The notes beneath the pieces are model-generated. The model was not told the origin of the DNA. It saw nothing but the letters and a program-made list of their open reading frames with translations, and made no database searches. Of a stretch of 64,000 nt of DNA, positions 57,028-64,000 are shown one piece after another. A program made the translations under genes and the position numbers. Within the stretch, counting starts at the first letter, position 1, and every line of letters starts with the position of its first letter. The DNA comes from Arthrobacter sp. ISL-30 (GTDB lineage Bacteria > Actinomycetota > Actinomycetes > Actinomycetales > Micrococcaceae): NCBI RefSeq assembly GCF_018613855.1, contig NZ_JAGGPK010000007.1:18045-82044 (forward strand), written 5' to 3'.

Positions 57028-59307
57028 GTGATTTCCTTTCCTGCGCGGAAAATCAGTGTGGCGACCCGCCTGGGGGCCGCCTCCTTGTGCACAGCCCTAT
57101 GCGCCGTCCTGGTCCCGTCGGGGGTAGCCTCAGCTACGCCGACGCCCACTCCGACGCCGACTTCCGAACCGTCAGCGACGTCTTCGACACTGCCTGCAGC
57201 GACACCGGCACCCTCACCCAAAGATGGGGGAACCGCAACACCTTCACTGGAGGCACCTTCGACAGCGGCGACCGCCACTGTCGAAACGACAGCCCCAGCC
57301 ACCCCTGCTGCTCCTGAACCGACGGCAACGGTGCCCTCGACTGGGACCACTGCCGCAGCCGGATTCCCTGTTCCGGGCCCCATCGGCGTCGAGCATGAAC
57401 GTTTGGGCGGAGATACAGGCATCCTTGGTCCCGCCACGGCAGCCCAACAGTGCGGGCTGGCGCAAGATGGATGTCTTCAGGAGTTTGTAACCGGAACCAT
57501 CGCTTGGACATTGGCCACCGGCGCGCACGCGATCCGTGGGACAATCAACACGGCATGGAAGTCAAGTGGCGGAGTAAGCAGCAACCTCGGATACCCCGTC
57601 GGCAGTGAAGAATGTGGCTTCGCCGAGGGCGTCTGCCGCCAGCAGTTCCGTCGTGGCTATATGTACAGCACGCGAGTTGGTACTTTCCCGATAATTGGCG
57701 CCATCAATGGAAAGTATGAGTCCCTTGGTGGTGCTAACGGCGTCCTCGGATATCCCAAGATTGCAGAGCAGTGCGGCTTTGTTGCCGGTGTCTGTCAGCA
57801 GCACTTCCAGCGAGGCAAAATCTACTACGTGCCTAATGTCGGTACCTTTCGGACCAGCGGCGCCATCAATGGCCTATATGAACAATTCAGTGGCATTAAC
57901 GGCTATTTCGCTTACCCCACGGGTGATGAGGAATGCGGGCTGCCCAACGAGGTTTGCAGGCAGCGGTTCCGCTCAGGCTCTATCTACTTTGTGCCCGGGT
58001 ATGGCACTTTCCCAACAATCGGCGCGATCAATGGAATGTACGAACAATATGGCGGCATCACGGGATACCTCGGCTCCCCGATAACTACGGAGCAGTGTGG
58101 ACTGTCAAACGGTGCATGCCTGCAGAAATTCCGCCATGGAGGCATCTACTATGTTCCGGGGCACGGGACATTTACCACCATCGGTGCGATCAATGGCAAG
58201 TATGAGTCCCTCGGCGGCATCAACGGCGCACTCGGTTCCCCGATGGGTGGAGAAGATTGCCGGCTCAGGGAGGGCGCCTGCTTGCAGCGCTTCCAGCGGG
58301 GCAATATCTACTTCGTCCCCGGATATGGGACCTTCAAGGTCAACGGCGCGATCAATGGCAGGTGGGAGCAGTTCGGCGGCATCTTCGGCTACATGGGCGC
58401 CCCTAGAAGTGATGAGGAGTGTGGGCTCCGTTTTGGCGGATGCGTGCAGACGTTCAGGAGCGGCAAGATGTACTACGCGCCAGGCATTGGCACCCAGCCG
58501 GTCTGGGCTGGCCTCGGCAGCTACTACAATTCCCGGATGGCCCAGAACGGGGCCATCGGCTATCCGACCACCCCGGAGAGTTGTGACAGCGCCGGTAATT
58601 GCGTCCAGGGTTTCCAATGGGGCCATTTGCAATGGCTCAATGGCCAGGGCGTCCGTTGGGTCCTTGGGTCAGATGGGTATTGTCCGGCCTTAAACTCAGG
58701 CGCCGTGAAATACACCACCGCCGACGCCGGTCGCGTCACCTTGGTGATTGCCGACGAATACCGAGCGACGCAGGTGAAATTCGTGACCTGTGTCAGGCGG
58801 GCAGACGGTCAGTATGTTCCTGAATGGGGTGCCATCGGCTCGGCCGGCGAATCAGGTTTCGCTCGACCCGGCGTCGCCACCGGCCCGACCTGGCAGGCGT
58901 ACTCTCCGACGGGCTCGTACACCGTGACGGAAGCCTTTGGCCTTGGCAACCCTGGAACAGCCCTCTCCTACCGAACCCTGAACCCCTTCTCCCGCTGGGG
59001 CGGCCAACTGAATGCGAACTACAACAAGTACTTTGAATCCAGCGCTGATATCTTCCCCGATGAGAACATGTGGTACTTCGCCACACGACCGACCAACGAC
59101 TACCGACAGGGAGTTGTCATTAACTACAACAGGCCGCCGGATTCGCCGATCATCATGAATGCCGGTTTTGCCATATTCGTCCACGGCAACAACAAACCGA
59201 CGTGGGGATGCATCGCTTTGAACGATCGCGATCTTCTCCAGTTCATGCGCACAGCGAACCCGGGCGACCGCATAGTGATGGGAGTAGGGTATGACATCTT
59301 CAACTAG
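57028..59307 (+). CDS. Secreted LGFP-repeat protein with C-terminal L,D-transpeptidase-like domain
   Basis: 759 aa from GTG 57028, which has GGAG 6 bases upstream (an ATG 12 bases earlier would contain that site). Signal peptide to about residue 38 (ending VASATP), a Thr/Pro/Ala linker to about 110, then about eight LGFP-type repeats of about 54 residues (INGKYESLGGANGVLGYP and the like), most with a cysteine pair (EECGLxxxVC). The C-terminus has a YkuD-like motif, FAIFVHGNNKPTWGCIALN, with the His and Cys of the active site. LGFP repeats bind mycolyl-arabinogalactan in mycolate bacteria; here a cell-wall linking role is likely. The cysteines in the repeats are unusual. Confidence 0.85.
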   Translation: MISFPARKISVATRLGAASLCTALCAVLVPSGVASATPTPTPTPTSEPSATSSTLPAATPAPSPKDGGTATPSLEAPSTAATATVETTAPATPAAPEPTATVPSTGTTAAAGFPVPGPIGVEHERLGGDTGILGPATAAQQCGLAQDGCLQEFVTGTIAWTLATGAHAIRGTINTAWKSSGGVSSNLGYPVGSEECGFAEGVCRQQFRRGYMYSTRVGTFPIIGAINGKYESLGGANGVLGYPKIAEQCGFVAGVCQQHFQRGKIYYVPNVGTFRTSGAINGLYEQFSGINGYFAYPTGDEECGLPNEVCRQRFRSGSIYFVPGYGTFPTIGAINGMYEQYGGITGYLGSPITTEQCGLSNGACLQKFRHGGIYYVPGHGTFTTIGAINGKYESLGGINGALGSPMGGEDCRLREGACLQRFQRGNIYFVPGYGTFKVNGAINGRWEQFGGIFGYMGAPRSDEECGLRFGGCVQTFRSGKMYYAPGIGTQPVWAGLGSYYNSRMAQNGAIGYPTTPESCDSAGNCVQGFQWGHLQWLNGQGVRWVLGSDGYCPALNSGAVKYTTADAGRVTLVIADEYRATQVKFVTCVRRADGQYVPEWGAIGSAGESGFARPGVATGPTWQAYSPTGSYTVTEAFGLGNPGTALSYRTLNPFSRWGGQLNANYNKYFESSADIFPDENMWYFATRPTNDYRQGVVINYNRPPDSPIIMNAGFAIFVHGNNKPTWGCIALNDRDLLQFMRTANPGDRIVMGVGYDIFN

Positions 59308-59896
59308 ATTGACGTGGGCCGCCGCAGCGCTGACTGGGGCTGCCCTGCTAGTCTCCTGCGAAGCCACGGGTGACCCGGCTCCGACTAGTTCACCTACGAA
59401 GACCGAATCCCTGACCCACGATGGGCAGACCATACAGCCTGCAGCTGCCGAAGACTGCTCCACCCCTTCGAGGGAAGAGTTGCGTAGCTTCCTGGGTGAG
59501 ACCGCGAAGCAGATACAGGCACCGGCGGCCAAGTCTTCGGTAAAGGACGGGGTGACTGCATTAAGCTGCACCTACTCCCTGGTGCCCGTCGCTGAGGGGC
59601 AAGCCGCAGATCCCGGCAACGCCGTCATCATCGCCACTACTACCGTGCCAGACCAGGCGAGATTGGATTCTCTGGGCATTCCTCGCCTGATGATGTCCGC
59701 GGGACCAGTCGCCGGTATGGATAAGACGTGGTTCTCAATTAATAAGCTGTCGGAAACCACTGAATACGTACTGGAAACGGTGCAGGGGATGACTGTCATC
59801 CGGGCCCAGCTTAACCTGCCGGCAGCTGGCCCCGAGGTCAGCCAGGCGCAGGAGAAGCTCCTCCAAATCACCGGAAACCGGAACAAGAACAGATGA
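59291..59896 (+). CDS. Secreted lipoprotein of unknown function
   Basis: 201 aa. Signal with lipobox AALLVSC, then a Ser/Thr/Pro linker and a globular domain of about 150 residues with two further cysteines (DCSTPSREELRSFLG, LSCTYSLVPVAEG) that may pair. It overlaps the LGFP gene by 17 bases and is probably translated with it, so both may act at the cell wall. No family recognised. Confidence 0.8.
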   Translation: MTSSTRLTWAAAALTGAALLVSCEATGDPAPTSSPTKTESLTHDGQTIQPAAAEDCSTPSREELRSFLGETAKQIQAPAAKSSVKDGVTALSCTYSLVPVAEGQAADPGNAVIIATTTVPDQARLDSLGIPRLMMSAGPVAGMDKTWFSINKLSETTEYVLETVQGMTVIRAQLNLPAAGPEVSQAQEKLLQITGNRNKNR

Positions 59897-59922
59897 TCAG
59901 CTAGATCCGCTGCAGGATGAAT

Positions 59923-59957
59923 CGGCAAAGGCACTCCCTGGGGGAGTGCCTTTTGCC
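59923..59957 (+). terminator. Rho-independent terminator
   Basis: Stem from GGCAAAGGCACTCCC to its complement GGGAGTGCCTTTTGCC with a 2-base TG turn, followed by GTT. It lies 27 bases after the lipoprotein stop and ends the LGFP-lipoprotein transcript. Confidence 0.85.
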
Positions 59958-60120
59958 GTTCGACTACTGGTTGGAAGTCCCGAATATGACGTTGTGGCGT
60001 AATAGTCGTGTTCTTTATGAACAAAACTCCGCTTGCTTGTTTGGTTGTGTTCGAATCCTCCGTATGTAGTGGATTGTTAGCGTTCCCCAATGCGGAAAAA
60101 CCGCGCCAAAGAAGGCACTA

Positions 60121-61203
60121 ATGAATCAGCCAGGTTTTGCTCTGGAAGTGGGGACTCCAGAGGCACCAAGTAATGACACGTCCTACGGACGGTTGCAGCT
60201 TCTCGCGCGTTCGACGCCGGAAGACGCCACAGATCCGGGCCAAGTCAGCCGGAACTCGATGGCGCCCGACGACGAGTCCGAGGAAGGCTTGCTCAGGAGG
60301 GGCGGCGACGGCAGCCTCGGCGCTATGACGCGGCTGTACGCAGATCATTGGGATGCGGGCGTGGCCTTTGCCTACAGTCTCACACGAGACCTGAACGACG
60401 CGGAGGACATAGCTTCACTTGCCTTCCTGAAGGTTTTTTCGGCGGCTCAGAACGGAAAGGGCCCAAGCGGACCATTGCGTCCCTACTTGTACCGGGCTAT
60501 CCGAACCTGCCTTGCCGATCACTGGCGGCGACGCAGCTACGAATACACCACTGATCAATTGCCGGATAGTGGTGTGGAGGACCGAGCGCTTGAACTTGTC
60601 GAGAGCGCAAAGGATCACGCCCTGGCGTCAAAGGCGCTGTCATCACTGCCCCCGCGCTGGCAGCAGGTTATTTGGCACACGGACGTGGTGGGGCTGCGCC
60701 CGCGCCAGATCGCACCCCTGCTGGAGATTGAGGCAAACGCTGTTTCCGCCCTGCTTCGGCGGGCCCGGCGCGGTCTTCGCGAGGCTTACCTCGTGGAGTA
60801 CATCCGATCGACATCTCCGGATGAATGCCACGATTTGCTTCCCCTGCTGGCCCGGGCGGTCATGGACAGCGCATCTGCCCGAGACTCGCTCACCATCAGG
60901 AGGCACACCCGCACCTGCCAGGACTGTCGGAAGGCACTCGGCCGCCTGCACCATATACATTCGTCCATGCGGGCGGCTGCGGTCCCGCTTAGCGTGGGAA
61001 CGCTGATTTCCACCCACCTTTCCAACTGCTCGGAAGTGGGCTGCCAAGTCTTTCACGATTTCATGCAGTCACCCCTCATCGTCGGGATCATCGAAAAAGT
61101 CGATGCAGGCCTGGCCCACAAATCCTCGATAGCGAAGGCCGTAATATCGTCGATGACAGCCATTATTAAGTTCTGGGGCATAAAAATCGGCACCCACGCC
61201 TGA
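60121..61203 (+). CDS. ECF sigma factor with fused C-terminal zinc-binding anti-sigma motif
   Basis: 360 aa, much longer than the usual about 190. GAAGG is 5 bases before ATG. Sigma region 2 is at about 68-135 (LTRDLNDAEDIASLAFLKVF, RPYLYRAIRTCLADHWR) and region 4 at about 170-228 (LSSLPPRWQQVIWHTDVVGL, LLRRARRGLREAYL). Beyond it RHTRTCQDCRKAL fits the H-x3-C-x2-C zinc site of anti-sigma factors (H262, C266, C269), followed by a 70-residue tail with a second Cys pair (SNCSEVGC). Such fusions could self-inhibit. The 224 bp upstream hold a terminator but no clear promoter. Confidence 0.85.
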   Translation: MNQPGFALEVGTPEAPSNDTSYGRLQLLARSTPEDATDPGQVSRNSMAPDDESEEGLLRRGGDGSLGAMTRLYADHWDAGVAFAYSLTRDLNDAEDIASLAFLKVFSAAQNGKGPSGPLRPYLYRAIRTCLADHWRRRSYEYTTDQLPDSGVEDRALELVESAKDHALASKALSSLPPRWQQVIWHTDVVGLRPRQIAPLLEIEANAVSALLRRARRGLREAYLVEYIRSTSPDECHDLLPLLARAVMDSASARDSLTIRRHTRTCQDCRKALGRLHHIHSSMRAAAVPLSVGTLISTHLSNCSEVGCQVFHDFMQSPLIVGIIEKVDAGLAHKSSIAKAVISSMTAIIKFWGIKIGTHA

Positions 61204-61212
61204 AATCCGGTG

Positions 61213-61599
61213 TCAGTAGATCTCAGTGATTTGGGACCAAACAACCTGCCAGGCCCCATTGCTCTGTTCATAGGCGTCTGTGTGCCAGTATCGGGCAGGC
61301 GGCAGCGGGCACCCGCCGAACACGATTTCCCGCCGCGCCTCGCAGCGCAGGACGGCGGCATTCCCATGAAGTCGAACCGCTATTTCCCCTGGTTCCCAGG
61401 AAACGTAGTTGATTTCTCCGGTCTCGACGGCGGTAAGATACTCGTCCCGGGACATGGATTGGCCGACAGCAGTAACCAGACGGAACTCCGGGCTGTGTAG
61501 CAGCCGCGCAAGGGCGATATCGCCCTCCACGAGTGCCTGGATCCGTGCCTTTTCGATGGAGCGCAGCTGCTCCACCGGGTTCGTCATCAGATCAAGCAT
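61213..61599 (-). CDS. NTF2-like (DUF4440/SnoaL-type) protein
   Basis: 128 aa from ATG 61599 with AAAGGA 4-5 bases upstream; the longer open frame upstream carries no conserved sequence. The fold signs are RSIEKARIQALVEGDIALAR, LLHSPEFRLVTAVGQSMSRD, EYLTAVETGEINY, and CEARREIVFGG with YEQSNGAWQVVWSQITEIY cut at its end. Members of this family bind small hydrophobic molecules or act as steroid isomerase-like enzymes; no substrate is implied. It converges on the sigma-factor gene, 9 bp apart. Confidence 0.85.
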   Translation of the reverse strand: MLDLMTNPVEQLRSIEKARIQALVEGDIALARLLHSPEFRLVTAVGQSMSRDEYLTAVETGEINYVSWEPGEIAVRLHGNAAVLRCEARREIVFGGCPLPPARYWHTDAYEQSNGAWQVVWSQITEIY

Positions 61600-62322
61600 G
61601 CGGTCCTTTCGTTCGCACGGGGCTAAGCCTGCTGGACAATTTTCACACGGTCGATGCGAGATTGGGAATGCGCCACGATGGCGCAGGGTTGCATGGCGCT
61701 TTTTCGTAATGTTCAGGCTTGAGAAGCGCCGGTGATTGGATCGCCATGTTCCGGGCAGTCGCTTGAGGTCGGTCTTGGATGTGCAGGGTGATAGCGCCAG
61801 CGTGGGCAGGTACAGCCGGGATACCTGTTCGTGGGCCGCGACCAGGACGATTCCGCGCCTGTTCCTACGACGGGATCGTGCATGGGGCACACTCCCGCAG
61901 TGACCCCTTTGGACGAGACAAGCTCCCGTGGCGAGGCCCAGGCGGGCACCACACACAATGGCTGGATAACACATGCATTGGCCTGGAGGACACTTCTTCG
62001 GATTCCTTCTATTAGCAGTAACACCCAAACAAAGTGGGAACGCTCACATCGAGTATTGGCTTTGACTCCGATCACCGGCGCTCGGAGAGTCTAGGCGTTA
62101 TGCCTATTAAGACCGGGCTTCAACGGAATCGTGACGGGATTCACTCCGGCCTGCCTGGACGGATGAAGCGGGTGTGCGCGCGGGAGGCGAGTATCGCCGT
62201 CGTAATGTGTTCCGCGTCACGAAACTGGTCAAAGCCCGTCTTATAAGTAGCGGGGCTCTTCCCGCAATCCTGATGCGGCCACTGAGGGAAGGCCGGAACG
62301 ACACCAAGGGAAAGACCCAACT
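61600..62322. other. 723-bp region without a recognisable gene
   Basis: Open readings on both strands (such as 61831-62094 plus) have no family resemblance and no good ribosome site. No strong repeat or hairpin was found. A TATAAG at about 62243 may be a -10 element for the small gene at 62323, but no paired -35 is convincing. Confidence 0.5.
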
Positions 62323-62619
62323 ATGCGCACAGCACGCTCCGCCGAATTGCCGCCACTCGACCGGCAGGCTTTGAAGGTACTCACCGCCATATCGAGGGCA
62401 CCGAGCATGGCCATACTCAGGACCCTCGACGGCGGGTCATGGCACACCCATGGCGAGATCTCCGAAGCGTTGTCGTTGTCTGCCGAAGACGTGCTGCCCC
62501 ACCTTCTCGCGCTACAGGGCATGGGAGTGATCCAGGAAGAGCACGGACGATTCGGATTGGACAAGGGAATCCTCAAGGTCATGCTGGGCCAGACGTATGT
62601 GAGCGCTGTCAGTGCTTAG
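62323..62619 (+). CDS. Small winged-helix (HTH) protein
   Basis: 98 aa, AAGGGAAAG before ATG. The sequence has an ArsR/MarR-like winged helix (LKVLTAISRAPSMAILRTLD, HTHGEISEALSLSAEDVLPH, LLALQGMGVIQEEHGRFGLD). No metal-binding cysteines. A small transcription regulator of unknown signal, standing alone next to a decayed region. Confidence 0.75.
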   Translation: MRTARSAELPPLDRQALKVLTAISRAPSMAILRTLDGGSWHTHGEISEALSLSAEDVLPHLLALQGMGVIQEEHGRFGLDKGILKVMLGQTYVSAVSA

Positions 62620-62652
62620 CGCGGTCCTTATGCCGCTCCGCTGCTGCGTTGT

Positions 62653-63046
62653 CTAGGCGGAAGAGCAGCCACAGCTTTCGCGTACCGCCAACTGGACAGG
62701 CAAGTGTCGGTTCTCAGGGGGCTTCTCCGGGTTGGTGGACTTGTCTGTGAGGATTCTTGCCGCCAAACGGCCTACCTGCTCCATTGGCTGACTCACTGTG
62801 GTCAGTGACGGTCGTATCGGAAGAAACGGTGAAGTCACCAGGGCCGGGGAATTGCAGCCGGGTCAGTTTGTGGTCGTGCAGCAGGTGTTGGGTGAGTTCC
62901 CGCATCCCTCCCGCGTTATCGACTGTGATGTGGTTCAGGGCGTCGCCGTGAGGAGGCTCGGCTATCTCCACCACTGGGATGCGCCGGGCGATGAGTTTCA
63001 GGACATAGGCCGGTACTGACTTGGAGAAGATTGCCAGGCCGTCCAC
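62653..63046 (-). pseudogene. Decayed LacI-family regulator (5' missing, internal deletion)
   Basis: Two pieces in different frames: DGLAIFSKSVPAYVLKLIAR and AEPPHGDALNHITVDNAGGM from the middle of a LacI sensor, then PSLTTVSQPMEQVGRLAARI followed by VQLAVRESCGCSS, the typical LacI C-terminus. About 80-100 residues between them are missing, and the HTH half is gone. It ends at about 63046 against a GH3 fragment on the other strand. Confidence 0.8.
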
Positions 63047-63047
63047 C

Positions 63048-63480
63048 CGTCCACGGTGACCGCTACGCCGACCTCCCGCAGGACCCCCTCTTCGCCTTCG
63101 GCCAGGGACTCAGCTACACCACCGTCGACTATAAAAACCTCCCGCGTCCTGTCGGAAAACGTCGCCGCCGACGGGCGGATAGGCACCAAGCTGACCCTCA
63201 CCGACACGGGAAACCGCCCTGCCCTGGAGACAGTTCAGGTGTACGTGGCCGATCTCATCACGAGCGTGACATGGGCTGAACGCGAACTGAAATCCTTCAC
63301 CAAAGTCCACATCATGCCCGGACAGACCGTGGACGTCGAATTGTCCCTTCCCGCAGAATCCTGCTCGCTGGTAGACCAGAACGGCCACGCATCGTCGAAC
63401 CGGGAACCTTCGAACTGCTCGTAGGCCGGCACTCCCGGGACCCAGACATGCTCTCAGCGAGCTTCCGAATCGGCGTCTAG
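63048..63480 (+). pseudogene. 3' fragment of a GH3 beta-glucosidase, frameshifted twice
   Basis: Starts with YADLPQDPLFAFGQGLSYTT (GH3, before the Fn3-like domain), continues in another frame from about 63143 (RVLSENVAADGRIGTKLTLT, ETVQVYVADLITSVTWAERE, LKSFTKVHIMPGQTVDVELS), and shifts again near 63390 to RIVEPGTFELLVGRHSRDPD and stop TAG 63478-63480. The catalytic barrels are missing. It abuts the LacI fragment head-to-head. Confidence 0.8.
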
Positions 63481-63496
63481 TAGAGGGCCATTGACG

Positions 63497-63591
63497 CTGG
63501 AACTCCCCGGCTTTGACGGCTCGACGCCGCTGCCGCCCTGGCATTTGCAAGGCAATATGCTGCAGCCGGGATCAAAGACGGGGAGTTCCAG
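63497..63591. repeat. Long-armed inverted repeat
   Basis: Arms of 20 bases (63497-63516 and 63572-63591) pair with one mismatch around a 55-base loop. One frame of the loop reads like the end of an alanine-rich protein (AALAFARQYAAAGIKDGEFQ), which I cannot assign. It may be a terminator relic after the GH3 fragment. Confidence 0.55.
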
Positions 63592-64000
63592 AAAGGAATT
63601 GCCCGGAGCCAGCCATAGGAGGCCGGGCCGGCGTCGAGCACCAGCTGGCGTGCCTGCCTGTTGGCACCCAAATCGACCTGCAGCCACTTTTCGGCTCTTC
63701 AGGAGTGAATTTGGCTCGGCCGCTTTAACCGCGAAGTCCGGCTCTGCAAGGGGCAGAGCCGGACTTCGGCTATTGGATGCGGAGCTAGTCGGTTTGTCTC
63801 TTGTGGGACGCCCGTTCGGGTTTGAAAATGTCCTTGTGGTCGCCTGCCGACGCCGTCCATCTATGGTTCGTTGAGGCCGTGAGCTAGCCGGGCGTTGGGG
63901 ATCACGCCGTGGGCCCTTCACTGTTTCTTTTGCCGAGAACGAGGACTAGATTCCTTTTTCCCCGGTGATCTCCACGGGCGGCCGCGCATGCATTTACAGC
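63592..64000. other. Gene-poor tail of the window with one strong hairpin
   Basis: No supported gene. A strong terminator-like hairpin at 63733-63767 has 15-bp arms (GAAGTCCGGCTCTGC) and a 5-base loop. Nothing to its right can be identified before the window ends. Confidence 0.5.
63733..63767. terminator. Strong hairpin, probable terminator
   Basis: Perfect 15-bp stem around AAGGG. No gene is clearly linked to it; it may have ended a gene that has since decayed, or ends one lying beyond the window on the minus strand. Confidence 0.7.

Noticed and set aside
61831..62094. 87-residue plus-strand reading
   Set aside because: No homology, no ribosome site, low complexity; treated as non-coding.
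63454..63921. 155-residue minus-strand reading at the window end
   Set aside because: Runs across the inverted repeats and antisense to the GH3 fragment; no conserved sequence.

Overview
The window is high-GC DNA with densely packed genes on both strands. Neighbouring genes often share start and stop bases (GTGA, ATGA, TTGA), and GTG or TTG starts are common. It fits the chromosome of a soil actinobacterium of the Micrococcaceae, most likely Arthrobacter, Pseudarthrobacter or Paenarthrobacter. The genus call is inference from gene content and layout. No rRNA, tRNA, CRISPR array or intact insertion sequence was seen.

Layout. 1-2014: the end of an unrecognised gene, a DeoR/LacI hybrid regulator and a ThuA-like protein, coupled by 4-base overlaps. 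2073-13844: a complete benzoate-to-muconolactone island. catR-catB-catA-catC run leftward and benA-B-C-D-K plus a LuxR-type regulator run rightward from one shared promoter region that holds a LysR-type palindrome. 13818-22430: a fructan/fructose module with a PfkB kinase, an ABC importer (ATPase, permease, binding lipoprotein), a LacI repressor, a small monooxygenase and a secreted GH32 levanase. Four copies of one operator palindrome tie it together. 22503-30727: a lipoprotein, a frameshifted alginate-lyase/AbfB gene, a NUDIX hydrolase, an Rv2629-like (baeRF2) protein, a PHP phosphoesterase, malQ and a small winged-helix protein. 30763-42668: a secreted alpha-amylase, a lactonase, a GlsB/YeaQ membrane protein, aldo/keto reductases, an arsenic operon (acr3-arsC-trxB with divergent arsR) and an epimerase.

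42688-50858 looks like a small redox or dormancy regulon of the mycobacterial DosR type. It holds a dodecin, a universal stress protein (USP) behind a near-consensus DosR box (17 of 20 positions), a SulP transporter, a second USP broken by a frameshift, a DevR/DosR-like response regulator, and a DevS/DosS-like double-GAF kinase with the predicted haem histidine. A GntR regulator and an alpha/beta hydrolase lie upstream of the kinase. 50914-56241 holds a scar where two truncated genes meet, a hydrolase, and a three-gene oligosaccharide ABC importer with no ATPase gene. The importer's promoter carries almost the same palindrome as the distant alginate-lyase gene. 57028-64000: a secreted LGFP-repeat/L,D-transpeptidase protein, a lipoprotein, an ECF sigma factor fused to a zinc anti-sigma motif, an NTF2-like protein, a small winged-helix protein, and a second scar joining truncated LacI and GH3 genes.

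How it works together. Benzoate enters through BenK, BenABC and BenD make catechol, and CatA, CatB and CatC carry it to 3-oxoadipate enol-lactone. Secreted levanase releases fructose for the ABC importer and PfkB kinase, probably under the LacI repressor. MalQ and the secreted amylase handle alpha-glucans. Most starts were chosen by Shine-Dalgarno position and family alignment from memory. No database search was possible.
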